This document shows positions 1 to 9,487 of a stretch of 64,000 bases of DNA, in pieces. The notes beneath the pieces were generated by a model, which was not told the origin of the DNA, ran no database searches, and was given only the letters and a program-made list of their open reading frames with translations. Position 1 is the stretch's first letter, and each line of letters starts with the position of its first letter. This stretch comes from Kineothrix alysoides (GTDB lineage: Bacteria > Bacillota > Clostridia > Lachnospirales > Lachnospiraceae). The stretch lies in NCBI RefSeq assembly GCF_000732725.1, contig NZ_JPNB01000001.1, positions 1,488,001 to 1,552,000 on the forward strand, given 5' to 3'. The position numbers and the translations under genes were made by a program.

Positions 1-9
1 AATGTAAAT

Positions 10-2271
10 TTATTCTACTCCCCGATTCAAATGCGCGTTTGTATATTCTGCAAACGGAGGTTTCCCTTCCTCTTTCCCGCTGTTTCTTATCCTGCTTTCA
101 TAGAAAGAAATAATCTCCCCTGCATCCTTCTCCTTTTCCGTGGTAAAATCCAGACGAAACGTCGAAACTCCAAGCTTCCTCATTTTTAAAAGGTTCTGAT
201 GCAGCGACAAAGGAACCGAATTATAAATAATATTATAACAGTGTCTGCAATTCAAATATACCGGAAAATTTTTTCGGTACCGATCGGTCAAAAAGGTTGT
301 TCCGCTTACTGCGTTCTTATTTCCCCCGGTCTTCCTGCAAAAGCCCATAGTCTTAGAAACACAGTTGGCGGTTACCATCATAGGTATCCTTCCATAGACG
401 ATTTGGGATAAGGAATCACTGCCCACGGCTTCCATCAGTCCGGCAATTTCTTTGAAATTAAGCTCATGGGGAAGATACCGTTCCGCGCACTCATCCTTGT
501 AAACTTCATATGCTTCTTTGTTCCACATATAAAGATTAGCGTCAGTGACAATATCCTTACTATAGAAAAAGCTCCTAAGCCATTGCAACTCTTCCTGATT
601 TCGGATTAATACTCCCGAAAACTGTTCTCCCTCCAGCAGCTTTTTCATTTTATCCAAAAACATTTTATCATAATCTCTTATAATATGGGGCATTGCCAGA
701 TAAAATTTTATATCCTTTTTATTATTTCTTAAGGTACACTCCGTGGAGCCGGATGCTTCCAGCAAGTCCGAAGAAATATAAATCCGGGATATACTGTTTT
801 CCAGCGCGGCGCTAAGCTGTTCCTCTGTCTGTACGGACACATGCAGCTTTATTTCATTTATAGGCTTACTAACAGTCCTATCACTTTTCTCCGCTTTTTT
901 ATCCCGGCAAGGCTTTATTTCTTCACCAGCTGCTTTCAGTTTCTCATTGTTTGGGTTCTCCGCTGCTGTTTCTTTGCGCTCTGGATAAGAAAGCCCATTG
1001 AACGTAATTATTTTTTCCGCTAATGCCTCACACGCCATACGGCGCAAATCATTCAGCGCCTTTACGGGAATGAAAATATCTGATTCCATATCGATTTCGA
1101 TATTTTCTAAATGGAATGCCGTATTCCCGCTTTTTGCAAGCTGTTTACGCACGCTCTCCTCACTCATTGGCTGTTTTAAGGCTTCTTCCACAATATTTCC
1201 ATATATGGCGGCCGTCATATTTTTATAAGTAAGGGCAAAATAGGCGGGGCTGTTTTTATACAGTCTCGTTTTTCCCGTCACATCAAGGCGGTAATCTCCT
1301 TGCAGATATTCCTCCCTGACTCTTTGGGACAAGCTTTCGTCTCGTCCTCCATAGCTTGGGTTATCCAGCGTTATCATATCCTTGCCATTATGCTTATGAT
1401 AATATCCTTCACTGATTTCGCTTCGGATATACAAGGAGCGAAGAGCCTCCATATCCTCTTTTTTAACGGAATATCCCGCTCCCCGGCTATCATAATATTT
1501 ATCGATATATTTCCGGTAAAGAGCGGTCACCCCTGCAACGTATTCAGGGCTCTTCATCCTTCCTTCAATTTTAAAGGAATCGATTCCGGCTTCGATCAGC
1601 TCAGGAATTAGCGCTATCGTACACATATCCTTCAGGCTGAGAGGATATTTCTCTTTTTTCCCTTCCGCAGAATAAGGCAGGCGGCACGGCTGCGCACATC
1701 TGCCTCTGTTACCGCTCCTTCCGCCGATGATGCTGCTGAACAAACATTGTCCGGAATAACAATAGCAGACAGCTCCGTGAACAAAGATCTCTATCTCAAT
1801 ATCCACTTCTTTTTTTATATTTTTGATTTCTGCAAGGGACAGCTCTCTGGCCGGTACGATGCGAGTGGCTCCCAGTCTCTTTATATACTCCGCGCCATAC
1901 GCTCCCGTTATGGTCATCTGCGTACTGATATGACGCTCCAATCGGGGAAACCATTCTCCGACCGACCGAAATGCTCCCATATCCTGAATGATGATTCCAT
2001 CCAGGCCTGCTTGATAAAAGGGCTGCAGGTAATCGTAAATTTCCGCAAATTCGCTTTCCTTTACGAGGGTATTCAGCGTTAAATATACTTTTCTTCCATA
2101 TATATGAGCATGCCTTATGGCGTTTATAACTTCCTCTTCCGAAAAGTTATCCGCATATGCCCGTGCTCCGAATTTGTTTCCGCCCAGATAAACGGCATCT
2201 GCCCCGGCATGCACTGCACCCAGAAAGCATTCATAATTACCCGCAGGCGCAAGAAGTTCTACTTTTTTCAT
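10..2271 (-). CDS. U32 family peptidase-like protein (RlhA/TrhP type RNA hydroxylation factor)
   Basis: Peptidase U32 family protein of 753 residues. The N-terminus (VELLAPAGNYECF) is the typical U32 start, and four clustered cysteines around residues 165-195 (VCYCYSGQC and RCAQPCRLPY) match the cluster conserved in this family. A second conserved stretch, SFKIEGRMKSPEYVAG, follows. The 750-residue length with an extra C-terminal half fits the long Firmicutes form. Characterised relatives (E. coli RlhA and TrhP) act in hydroxylation of 23S rRNA or tRNA rather than proteolysis, so I infer an RNA-modification role; the RNA target cannot be told from sequence. The gene lies downstream of zapA on the same strand, behind a weak terminator-like hairpin. 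Confidence 0.85.
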   Translation of the reverse strand: MKKVELLAPAGNYECFLGAVHAGADAVYLGGNKFGARAYADNFSEEEVINAIRHAHIYGRKVYLTLNTLVKESEFAEIYDYLQPFYQAGLDGIIIQDMGAFRSVGEWFPRLERHISTQMTITGAYGAEYIKRLGATRIVPARELSLAEIKNIKKEVDIEIEIFVHGAVCYCYSGQCLFSSIIGGRSGNRGRCAQPCRLPYSAEGKKEKYPLSLKDMCTIALIPELIEAGIDSFKIEGRMKSPEYVAGVTALYRKYIDKYYDSRGAGYSVKKEDMEALRSLYIRSEISEGYYHKHNGKDMITLDNPSYGGRDESLSQRVREEYLQGDYRLDVTGKTRLYKNSPAYFALTYKNMTAAIYGNIVEEALKQPMSEESVRKQLAKSGNTAFHLENIEIDMESDIFIPVKALNDLRRMACEALAEKIITFNGLSYPERKETAAENPNNEKLKAAGEEIKPCRDKKAEKSDRTVSKPINEIKLHVSVQTEEQLSAALENSISRIYISSDLLEASGSTECTLRNNKKDIKFYLAMPHIIRDYDKMFLDKMKKLLEGEQFSGVLIRNQEELQWLRSFFYSKDIVTDANLYMWNKEAYEVYKDECAERYLPHELNFKEIAGLMEAVGSDSLSQIVYGRIPMMVTANCVSKTMGFCRKTGGNKNAVSGTTFLTDRYRKNFPVYLNCRHCYNIIYNSVPLSLHQNLLKMRKLGVSTFRLDFTTEKEKDAGEIISFYESRIRNSGKEEGKPPFAEYTNAHLNRGVE

Positions 2272-2294
2272 TTTTTATTTTTACCTTTGATTAG

Positions 2295-2320
2295 AAAAAG
2301 CTGCCTTTTCGTAAGACAGC
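2295..2320 (-). terminator. Terminator-like hairpin after zapA
   Basis: On the minus strand an 8-bp stem (GCTGTCTT paired with AAGGCAGC, one G-U) is followed by TTTTT. It lies between zapA and the U32 gene, so readthrough probably feeds the latter. Confidence 0.5.
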
Positions 2321-2343
2321 CCGTTTTCTATGATTCCTTTATA

Positions 2344-2751
2344 TTACTTTTTCGCATCCTTTAGTTCCATTTCCATGCGAATCATTTTCTTTGCGTTTTC
2401 ATTTATTTCCGCTTGCAGACTTTTTACGCTTTTCTCTGTATTTTCCAGCTTAATCTGGGAAGTGATCAACTCATGCTTCAAGTCGTACAATTCCTTTTCC
2501 TTGCTCTGAATATCTTCCTCTAAAAGGCTTATCTGCTTTTTTGCCTTGAAATAATCGTCGGCAATATTAAGCTGCAGCAAGACGTTCTGGGTATCCAGAG
2601 GCTGCCTTCTAAAGCTGTCGACTTTGCCGTACTCCGTCATCTTATTGTTAATATAAGACGCGACTCTCTGCAAATACTCTTCGCTCTCGTAACCGCTCAA
2701 AGTAAATACTTTACCGCCAATGATAACTTCCGTATCTGTCTTCGCCGACAT
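2344..2751 (-). CDS. zapA: Cell division protein ZapA
   Basis: ZapA-type FtsZ-ring stabiliser. The N-terminal globular part carries the family pattern TEVIIGGKVFTLSG, followed by YLQRVASYINNKM. From about residue 60 to the end the protein is a long charged coiled coil (KKQISLLEEDIQSKEKELYDL), the segment by which ZapA dimerises and crosslinks FtsZ filaments. I placed the start at the ATG at 2751 because AAGGGG lies at the right distance; an in-frame GTG six codons upstream has no such site. The product is about 135 residues, longer than E. coli ZapA because of the extended coiled coil, which is common in clostridia. Confidence 0.88.
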   Translation of the reverse strand: MSAKTDTEVIIGGKVFTLSGYESEEYLQRVASYINNKMTEYGKVDSFRRQPLDTQNVLLQLNIADDYFKAKKQISLLEEDIQSKEKELYDLKHELITSQIKLENTEKSVKSLQAEINENAKKMIRMEMELKDAKK

Positions 2752-2820
2752 TCCCTCACCCCTTAACACAAAATATGCCCTAATACATTCATAATTTACA
2801 CAATATTTATTATATAGATA

Positions 2821-3819
2821 TTAAGAGGGAATTTCAAGTCCTAAATGATGATATGCCAAATCTGTCGCTGTTCTTCCTTTCGGAGTTCGGTTTATAAATC
2901 CGTTTTTCAAAAGGTAAGGCTCATATACGTCCTCCAGGGTGCCTGCATCCTCTCCGATGGATGCGGCAAGCGTGTCCAGCCCCACGGGACCTCCTTTGAA
3001 CTTATCGATTATGGTAATCAAGATGTTCCTGTCGATATAGTCTAATCCCATGCGGTCCACGTCCATGAGATCCAAGGCTGTCTTAGCCACTTCTTCTGTT
3101 ATGACCCCATCGTACCTTATCTGTGCGTAGTCCCTTACCCGCTTCAGCATCCGGTTGGCCAGCCGCGGTGTTCCCCTGCTTCTCCTTGCCAGTTCCTCTG
3201 CTCCCTGTTCTTCGATTGCAACGTTCAAAACCCTTGCGGAATGCAGAATAATAATTTTAAGCTCCTCGACGGAGTAGAATTCCAACCGGTGAATTACGCC
3301 GAAACGGTCTCTTAAGGGAGCTGTCAAAAGTCCCGCTCTCGTAGTCGCCCCCACCAGCGTGAACTTGGGAAGTTCCAAGCGTATAGACCGTGCCGCAGCA
3401 CCTTTTCCTATTATAATATCTATGACATAGTCCTCCATCGCCGGATAAAGAACCTCTTCTACTTGCCTGTTCAGGCGGTGAATCTCATCCACGAACAATA
3501 AATCACCAGGCTGTAAATTATTCAGGATCGCCGCCATCTCCCCCGGCTTCTCAATAGCCGGGCCGCTGGTGACCTTCATATTGACGCCCATCTCCGCCGC
3601 TATAATACCGGCCAAAGTAGTCTTTCCAAGCCCCGGGGGACCGTAGAACAATACGTGATCAAGGGAATCATTTCTAAGCTTTGCCGCATCGATATATACC
3701 TTCAGATTCTCTTTCACCTTCGTCTGTCCGATATAATCTGCAAGGCACTGGGGTCTGAGAGAGCCTTCGATTTTTATATCTTCTTCCGTCAGGTTTGTTT
3801 CTATCATTCTTCTTGCCAT
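2821..3819 (-). CDS. ruvB: Holliday junction branch migration helicase RuvB
   Basis: RuvB, the hexameric AAA+ motor that drives branch migration of Holliday junctions with RuvA. The sequence shows Walker A ([12 protein letters not shown], about residues 60-71), Walker B ([10 protein letters not shown]), sensor I ([11 protein letters not shown]), an arginine finger region ([13 protein letters not shown]) and the C-terminal winged-helix end ([21 protein letters not shown]). Its 332 residues equal the usual family length. It follows ruvA with an 81-bp gap on the same strand, the standard ruvAB order; no ruvC is present here. Confidence 0.97.
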   Translation of the reverse strand: MARRMIETNLTEEDIKIEGSLRPQCLADYIGQTKVKENLKVYIDAAKLRNDSLDHVLFYGPPGLGKTTLAGIIAAEMGVNMKVTSGPAIEKPGEMAAILNNLQPGDLLFVDEIHRLNRQVEEVLYPAMEDYVIDIIIGKGAAARSIRLELPKFTLVGATTRAGLLTAPLRDRFGVIHRLEFYSVEELKIIILHSARVLNVAIEEQGAEELARRSRGTPRLANRMLKRVRDYAQIRYDGVITEEVAKTALDLMDVDRMGLDYIDRNILITIIDKFKGGPVGLDTLAASIGEDAGTLEDVYEPYLLKNGFINRTPKGRTATDLAYHHLGLEIPS

Positions 3820-3900
3820 TTATATAACCATTATCCTTTCAAAGTAAAAATCCAAGCGGCAGCTTCCACGGCGCAGTTCACAGCGAAAGTCCCCGCTTCA

Positions 3901-4506
3901 TTATATCTTCTTAAGCGCAAGCTTCAAGATATCCTCCGTATCCATATCCTCTGTAACAGCAATCTGCTTTACTGCCTTTAACGCCTCGGAGGCGGAATAG
4001 CCCAATGCAGTAAGCGCTTCTATGGCTTCATTTTTGGAGCTTGTGTCACCGGATGATGCACCGCTAAGCTCGCCGCCCATACTTTTATTCACGAAAGTAT
4101 CTTCTATGGAAACCTTATCTCTAAGGTCGAGGATTACTCTCTCGGCAGTCTTCTTCCCAATGCCGGGCGCTTTGGAAATTTCCTTCACATCTCCCGAAAT
4201 AATAGCAAACCGCAAGCTGTCCGCACTCATTACGGACAAGATAGCAAGACCGCCCTTGGGACCGATTCCATTTACCGTAATCAGCTTCTTGAATATGTCC
4301 AGATCGTCCTTCGTAAGAAAGCCGTACAGATGGAATGCATCCTCTCTTACACAGGTATAGGTGTATATCTTCACTTCCTCGCCGATTCCCGGCAGCATTC
4401 CTGCCGTACCCGAAGATATTTTAATATTGTATCCGATGCTGTTCGCCTCCAGAACGAGATTATCCTCTGTAATATCAGCGATTTCACCTTTTATATATGC
4501 TATCAT
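3901..4506 (-). CDS. ruvA: Holliday junction DNA-binding protein RuvA
   Basis: RuvA binds the four-way junction as a tetramer and loads RuvB. Visible are the OB-fold N-terminus (MIAYIKGEIADI), two helix-hairpin-helix motifs in the middle (NGIGPKGGLAIL and APGIGKKTAERVILDLRDK) and the C-terminal RuvB-contacting domain (NEAIEALTALGYSASEALKAV). The start is taken at the ATG at 4506, eight bases after GGAG; the ATG two codons upstream lies almost on the ribosome binding site. Length (201 residues) is normal. It is the first gene of the ruvAB pair. Confidence 0.96.
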   Translation of the reverse strand: MIAYIKGEIADITEDNLVLEANSIGYNIKISSGTAGMLPGIGEEVKIYTYTCVREDAFHLYGFLTKDDLDIFKKLITVNGIGPKGGLAILSVMSADSLRFAIISGDVKEISKAPGIGKKTAERVILDLRDKVSIEDTFVNKSMGGELSGASSGDTSSKNEAIEALTALGYSASEALKAVKQIAVTEDMDTEDILKLALKKI

Positions 4507-4584
4507 AACCATTTCTCCTGATTTTTGTTTTTCATTTCATGTGTATGAAATTAAGTATATCACGACGAACGTACGTTTGCAACA

Positions 4585-5565
4585 TCATCCTTCCATAATC
4601 TGCAAGGTTCGGATATCAGGATCCTTTATTTTTTCCATAATGGACATTACATGATTCTCTAAAAAGTTATCTTCACCTTCCGTAAGTCCCTGCGAAGTAA
4701 GCTCCTGAAGCACCAGATTGCATATTGCTTCCACGATAATCACCTTTTGATCCTTCGTATTCAGCGTATATAAATAATCCTTTGCCTTTGTATCTTTCCA
4801 AGCCTCTGCCTGATTTTCTGTCTGGGCGAGAATATTTAATATTTCACCGATTTCAGACAATATGTGAAGTTCTTTCATTCCACGGTGCATCCATTTATAA
4901 AAGGGTGTATATTTTTTATTCAGAAGATATATCATAGAAATTGTGCTTTTTATAAATTCTGCCAGAGAAAGCCGTGCCGCTACATGCTCTCCTCGTTTCA
5001 TCGCCCTTGCGTAGTTGTATTGTCCGGACTGAGCCATAACGGCGGCTTTTGCCGCTATTTTTTTTACTCTTACATCCTCGGGATAAAATGCCAGCAGTTC
5101 ATTTCTTATCCGGCTGAATTCTCCCAAAGGATCTGCAAACACTTTGCCGTTTACTGCACTGCAAAGCATGGACTCCGGTATCCGCAGCCATTCCATATTA
5201 CTTCCCGGAACGCCCTCACAGCCGATGAGTCCATAGTAAAAATCAGGAATGGAGCGTACACCTACTCTTCCCCTTCCATGGGCACTCACGCTTCTCCCCG
5301 ATACCCCTTCGAAATCCGCCGGGAGTCTTTCATATTCCTGAGTCACCTTTCTGCCGTACTTCTCATAATCTTCTTTCGTCAGCCAGACGCAAAAGGAAGG
5401 TCCGTAATCGTGGTCCATGGAAATCTCGTCGTCAAAACCGAGGCACTCGGAACCTTGTCCGGCCAAGCCAACCGCCGCCCGTCCCGCGGCCTCGGGAAAT
5501 TTTTCTTCTAACATTTTTTTGCCGTATGCAAGGTAATATTTTTCCGATAGTTCTAAGCCCTTCAT
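4585..5565 (-). CDS. DUF4037 nucleotidyltransferase-fold protein
   Basis: A 326-residue protein matching the DUF4037 pattern: an N-terminal segment GQGSECLGFDDEISMDHDYG followed by PSFCVWL resembles the GS...D...D arrangement of the nucleotidyltransferase fold, where the acidic residues bind metal and nucleotide. The remainder is helical. Its substrate is unknown; members often sit beside TPR proteins, as here. The start overlaps the upstream TPR gene by 4 bp, so the two are almost certainly translated as a coupled pair. I cannot assign a pathway; antitoxin-like or small-molecule adenylylation roles would only be guesses. Confidence 0.75.
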   Translation of the reverse strand: MKGLELSEKYYLAYGKKMLEEKFPEAAGRAAVGLAGQGSECLGFDDEISMDHDYGPSFCVWLTKEDYEKYGRKVTQEYERLPADFEGVSGRSVSAHGRGRVGVRSIPDFYYGLIGCEGVPGSNMEWLRIPESMLCSAVNGKVFADPLGEFSRIRNELLAFYPEDVRVKKIAAKAAVMAQSGQYNYARAMKRGEHVAARLSLAEFIKSTISMIYLLNKKYTPFYKWMHRGMKELHILSEIGEILNILAQTENQAEAWKDTKAKDYLYTLNTKDQKVIIVEAICNLVLQELTSQGLTEGEDNFLENHVMSIMEKIKDPDIRTLQIMEG

Positions 5566-6431
5566 CGCTGCAACCCAATTCTCCTATAAATTTCTTCCGC
5601 ATTCTTTCTATAATATTCAGCTTTTTCCTTATCCTTCAGGCATTCACAAACTGCGGCACAATTTTCGCACAGCACGCCATAGCTTTGGTTCTCACCAAAA
5701 TGCTTTTTTACCTCAGACAGCGCCTTCTCATAGGATAACAAGGAGTTTTCATAATCTCTTATACGGAAATATGCTTCTCCTACACCTGCGAGGGCCGCAC
5801 TATAGTGAGCGTCCTTATGTTCTCCTCCTGCAGCATCGAAGAATCCCAGAGCTTCTTCCAAAGCTTTTGAAGCATCCTTAGGCTTGTCCATTTTAAAGTA
5901 CAAAAGTGCGAGATTCGTCAGGGTCGTCGCTTGCTCCGCTTCACTATTTTCCATAGCGCTTACGATGGACAGGGCTCTTTTAGAAAGCTCCGCCGCTTTT
6001 TCATTCTCATTCATCTGCTCCAGCAAAATACTCATGTTGTTGTAGAGTCCTGCGAACCGGTAATCATCTTTTGGAAGCAGGCTTTCATATATCTGAAGTG
6101 CCTGCAAATAATATTTGTATGCCGGTTCCAGTTCGCCTGCCGCGCGGTAAGCCGTCGCTGCATTCAGAAGCGTTGTGGCGAAATGTTCGCTGTTTTCCAG
6201 TTGTAATTCTTCTAAAAGTAAAAGGACATCTTCTGCAATGTCAAAGGCCTTTTTAAATAGGGATGTGCTGCGGTAAAAGCCTATCATTTCGTTGCCAATT
6301 ACGATATATGCAGGGTAGTCTTCTGCTTCCTTGGCTTTTTCCAGTTCCTCCAGCAGATAGGGCTCCACTTTATCTATTTCATTTTTCTGGAACAAATTGT
6401 CCAGATGTCCAAAAAATTGTTCGGTATTCAT
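5562..6431 (-). CDS. Tetratricopeptide repeat protein
   Basis: A soluble 289-residue protein with at least five TPR units, recognisable as NAATAYRAAGELEPAYKYY, YNNMSILLEQMNENEKAAEL, LALLYFKMDKPKDASKALEE and GVGEAYFRIRDYENSLLSYE. There is no signal peptide or membrane segment, so it is a cytoplasmic interaction scaffold. It overlaps the DUF4037 gene by 4 bp, suggesting that the two proteins form a complex or act in one process. Function beyond protein binding cannot be read from the sequence. Confidence 0.8.
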   Translation of the reverse strand: MNTEQFFGHLDNLFQKNEIDKVEPYLLEELEKAKEAEDYPAYIVIGNEMIGFYRSTSLFKKAFDIAEDVLLLLEELQLENSEHFATTLLNAATAYRAAGELEPAYKYYLQALQIYESLLPKDDYRFAGLYNNMSILLEQMNENEKAAELSKRALSIVSAMENSEAEQATTLTNLALLYFKMDKPKDASKALEEALGFFDAAGGEHKDAHYSAALAGVGEAYFRIRDYENSLLSYEKALSEVKKHFGENQSYGVLCENCAAVCECLKDKEKAEYYRKNAEEIYRRIGLQR

Positions 6432-6570
6432 CTATGGATAACTCCTTTTGAATGTGACTTTTATTATTAAATGGTATTTTAACATATTGATTGGAATATT
6501 GGAAGAATCGGGGGATGTTATATCATAGGAAAAAGGTTGTTATGACAGCACACTAAGAGTTTATCTCCCC

Positions 6571-6599
6571 TTGTTGCCTTTGTATAATTGTAGTATAAT
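6571..6599 (+). promoter_or_regulatory. Sigma-A promoter for the histidine phosphatase gene
   Basis: TTGTTG, a 17-bp spacer and a perfect TATAAT. The predicted start near 6606 leaves a leader of about 160 nt before the gene. The rest of the 6432-6570 interval shows no clear feature. Confidence 0.65.
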
Positions 6600-6616
6600 G
6601 CCATTGACTAACAGGG

Positions 6617-6691
6617 CGGTATAAGGGCTCTGATTCAGATACACCCTTTACCGTACTTGTAAATATAAGGTTACTATTTACAGCTTTGCTG
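6617..6691 (+). promoter_or_regulatory. Structured 5' leader of the phosphatase transcript
   Basis: Two successive hairpins can form: CGGTATAAGGG with CCCTTTACCG (one bulged base, 6617-6653) and TGTAAATA with TATTTACA (6658-6682), followed by a small CAGC...GCTG pair. I match it to no known riboswitch class. There is no terminator tail, so any control would be at translation or RNA stability. Confidence 0.35.
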
Positions 6692-6768
6692 TTCATAGCG
6701 ACAATATAAATGGTCATCGCAATACAACTACACTAATATTTCTACTAACATACGAAAGGATGAATGTA

Positions 6769-7560
6769 ATGAAAATTATTTTTATCAGACATGGAGATCC
6801 CGATTATGCGAACGATACCTTGACGCAAAAGGGCTGGAGAGAAGCAAAACTTCTTGCAAAGAGAGTAAGCGGCTGGAACGTAAAGGACTTTTACTGCTCT
6901 CCTTTGGGACGGGCACAGGATACTGCTTCTTGCAGTTTAAATATCATGAATAGGCAGTCTGTTACTTATGATTGGCTTAGGGAGTTTTATTATCCGATTA
7001 CCGATCCTACTACCGGGAGATACGGTGTTCCTTGGGACTTCATGCCTTCTTACTGGACGGCGGAGCCGTTGTTTTATGATAAAGATCGTTGGCATGAAGC
7101 GGATGTTCTTAAGAGCAATAACGAGCTGAAGCCTGCATTCGATGAGGTATGCAGCGGTCTCGACAGTATATTGGCAAAGTACGGTTATGTGAGGGACGGT
7201 ATGATATATCGCACCGGAATAACAAAAGAGGAAACCGGTGTTTCTTCTCTTACTCCCGATTCTGGAAAAGATGCCGGTACAGCTAAACTCTTGAAGCCTT
7301 ACAGCGATGATACCATCGTTATTTTCTGTCATCTGGGCGTTACCTTTGCGATGATGTCACATCTGTTAGGAATCGCTCCTGCTTTATTATGGCAGAATTT
7401 TTTCATCGCACCTACTTCGGTTACTGTTCTCGTTTCGGAAGAAAGGGTACCCGGTGAAGCGTATTTCCGCGGTCAGGTAGTAGGGGATACCTCGCATCTG
7501 CGCGATGGTAACGAGCCGATTTCACAGGCGGGATATTTTGCGGAGCCGTTTCAGCTATAA
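6769..7560 (+). CDS. Histidine phosphatase family protein
   Basis: A 263-residue member of the phosphoglycerate mutase-like histidine phosphatases. The catalytic RHG motif is at residues 7-9 (IIFIRHGDPDY) and the second catalytic histidine lies near residue 190 (VIFCHLGVTFAM). The arginine of SPLGRAQDTA is the usual phosphate-binding residue. The substrate is not predictable: this branch contains sugar phosphate, nucleotide and cofactor phosphatases. The ATG at 6769 has AAAGGA eight bases upstream; the ATG at 6760 overlaps that site. It is monocistronic, convergent with leuD, and ends in a shared terminator. Confidence 0.85.
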   Translation: MKIIFIRHGDPDYANDTLTQKGWREAKLLAKRVSGWNVKDFYCSPLGRAQDTASCSLNIMNRQSVTYDWLREFYYPITDPTTGRYGVPWDFMPSYWTAEPLFYDKDRWHEADVLKSNNELKPAFDEVCSGLDSILAKYGYVRDGMIYRTGITKEETGVSSLTPDSGKDAGTAKLLKPYSDDTIVIFCHLGVTFAMMSHLLGIAPALLWQNFFIAPTSVTVLVSEERVPGEAYFRGQVVGDTSHLRDGNEPISQAGYFAEPFQL

Positions 7561-7605
7561 AAAAACCGGCATCTTGCTGCGATGCTGCAGGCGGGATGCC
7601 GGTTT
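7558..7605. terminator. Bidirectional terminator between the phosphatase gene and leuD
   Basis: An 11-bp perfect stem (AAACCGGCATC / GATGCCGGTTT, 7563-7573 and 7595-7605). On the minus strand it is followed by a run of seven T, making it a strong rho-independent terminator for leuCD; on the plus strand the U tract is weak. Confidence 0.8.
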
Positions 7606-7612
7606 CAAAGTT

Positions 7613-8100
7613 CTATCTATTATTGATATAATTAATCAACCCTTCCGCAGCAATGATCTTCTGCATGAACTCAGGAAAAGCCTGACCTTGGAACTTTGTT
7701 CCCTTCGTCAGATTAGTAATGACTCCGGTATCGAAGTTTACTTCCACTTCGTCTCCCGCTTCAATTCCCTTGGATGCCTCGGGGCACTCAATAATGGGAA
7801 GTCCAATGTTGATTGCATTGCGGTAAAAAATTCTCGCAAAGGTCTCTGCGATTACACAGCTTATTCCAGCCGCCTTTATCGCTATCGGAGCATGTTCCCT
7901 GGAGGAACCGCAGCCGAAGTTTTTGTCCGCTACGATAATATCTCCTTTTTTATATTCTTAATAAAATCCTTGTCGATATCCTCCATGCAGTGGGTTGCAA
8001 GCTCTGCCGGATCGGAAGAGTTCAGATATCTTGCCGGAATGATAACGTCTGTATCCACATTGTCCCCATATTTAAAAACTGTTCCTTTTGCTGATTTCAT
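7613..8100 (-). pseudogene. leuD: 3-isopropylmalate dehydratase small subunit LeuD, split by a -1 frameshift
   Basis: LeuD is the small (swivel) subunit of isopropylmalate isomerase in leucine synthesis. From the ATG at 8100 (GGAGGA upstream) the frame reads [19 protein letters not shown] and stops at 7930. After moving back one base at the six-A run at 7946-7951 it continues with [19 protein letters not shown], including the substrate-loop residues, and ends normally in GLINYINNR at 7613, giving the expected 162 residues. The rest of the frame is clean. The break is at ATA AAA AAG, which contains the slippery heptamer A AAA AAG. It may be an indel error, a recent inactivating mutation, or a programmed -1 frameshift. 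It lies 55 bp after leuC in one operon. Confidence 0.9.
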
Positions 8101-8155
8101 ATATTCCTCCATTCTGCTCTTTGGCAGCTTTTTAATCTTCTATCGGTAATTTTTC

Positions 8156-9421
8156 TTACTGCAAGCGGCAGGGATAGGAAATCTTACCTTCAATTGCACT
8201 GGCTGCCGCCACTGCCGGGCTCGCCAGATAGATTTCCGACTTTACATGTCCCATACGGCCTACGAAATTACGATTCGTAGTGGAAACACACCGCTCGCCC
8301 TCTGCAAGGATTCCCATATAGCCGCCAAGGCAAGGACCGCAGGTAGGAGTGCTGACAACTGCTCCGGCCTCAATAAAGGTCTTTAAAAGTCCTTCCTCCA
8401 TAGCCTGCATATATATTGCCTGCGTAGCAGGAATAATGATACAGCGCATTCCCTTTTTCACATGTCTTCCCTCGAACACCTCCGCTGCAATGCGCAGGTC
8501 ATCTAATCGTCCGTTGGTGCAAGAGCCGATAACCACCTGATCGATTGCAATGTCTTCTTTGATATCGTCGATAGTCTTCGTGTTTTCCGGAAGATGAGGA
8601 AATGCAATGGTAGGCCTTAAAGCACTTAAATCGATGGTATATTCTTCATCATAAACCGCATCCTCATCCGCTTCATAAACGGTGTACGGCTTTTTGGAAT
8701 GTTCTTTGATATATGTGATTGCCAAATCATCCACGGGGAAGATTCCATTCTTACCACCCGCTTCGATTGCCATATTCGCAATCGTAAATCTGTCGTCCAT
8801 AGAAAGATTTGCAATTCCCTCTCCTGTAAATTCCATAGATTTATAAAGAGCACCGTCCACGCCAATCATCCCGATAATATGTAAGATAACATCCTTGCCG
8901 CTGACCCACTTGGACATCTTGCCTACCACATTGAACTTGATTGCTGAAGGCACCTTAAACCACGCTTTTCCGGTGGCCATACCTGCAGCCATATCCGTAC
9001 TTCCCACACCTGTGGAAAATGCACCAAGTGCACCGTAGGTACACGTATGGGAGTCCGCTCCGATAATAACATCTCCGGCAACCGTAAGGCCTTTTTCCGG
9101 CAAAAGAGCATGCTCGATTCCCATTTCCCCTACTTCAAAATAATTTGTAATGTCGTTGCGATATGCGAATTCCCGCACACATTTACAATGTTCCGCCGAC
9201 TTAATATCTTTGTTAGGTACGAAATGATCCGGCACCAGAGCAATTTTATCCTTGTCAAACACACCGTTCACTTTCATTTTTTCCATTTCTTTAATCGCAA
9301 CAGGACTCGTGATATCGTTGCCGAGCACCAAATCCAAATCTGCCTCTATCAATTGCCCCGCTTCCACTTTATCGAGTCCGGCATGTGCTGCCAGAATCTT
9401 CTGGGTCATTGTCATTCCCAT
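8156..9421 (-). CDS. leuC: 3-isopropylmalate dehydratase large subunit LeuC
   Basis: The large subunit of isopropylmalate isomerase, an aconitase-superfamily enzyme that converts 2-isopropylmalate to 3-isopropylmalate with a 4Fe-4S cluster. The cluster cysteines are seen in VIGSCTNGR and in the CGPC stretch ([13 protein letters not shown]); the N-terminus carries [12 protein letters not shown] and the middle [20 protein letters not shown]. The 421-residue form is the prokaryotic HacA/LeuC type found in clostridia and archaea, shorter than E. coli LeuC. AGGAGG lies nine bases before the ATG. It leads the leuCD operon and is divergent from a LysR regulator. leuA and leuB are not in the window. 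Confidence 0.95.
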   Translation of the reverse strand: MGMTMTQKILAAHAGLDKVEAGQLIEADLDLVLGNDITSPVAIKEMEKMKVNGVFDKDKIALVPDHFVPNKDIKSAEHCKCVREFAYRNDITNYFEVGEMGIEHALLPEKGLTVAGDVIIGADSHTCTYGALGAFSTGVGSTDMAAGMATGKAWFKVPSAIKFNVVGKMSKWVSGKDVILHIIGMIGVDGALYKSMEFTGEGIANLSMDDRFTIANMAIEAGGKNGIFPVDDLAITYIKEHSKKPYTVYEADEDAVYDEEYTIDLSALRPTIAFPHLPENTKTIDDIKEDIAIDQVVIGSCTNGRLDDLRIAAEVFEGRHVKKGMRCIIIPATQAIYMQAMEEGLLKTFIEAGAVVSTPTCGPCLGGYMGILAEGERCVSTTNRNFVGRMGHVKSEIYLASPAVAAASAIEGKISYPCRLQ

Positions 9422-9487
9422 CGTCTCATTCCTCCTAATAATAGTCTAAATCGCCGATTCTCCATACCGTTTTTTATACCCGGACGG

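Noticed and set aside
4864-5511. Long plus-strand frame (215 codons) opposite the DUF4037 gene
   Set aside because: It is antisense to a gene with clear family motifs, has no ribosome binding site and an unnatural composition.
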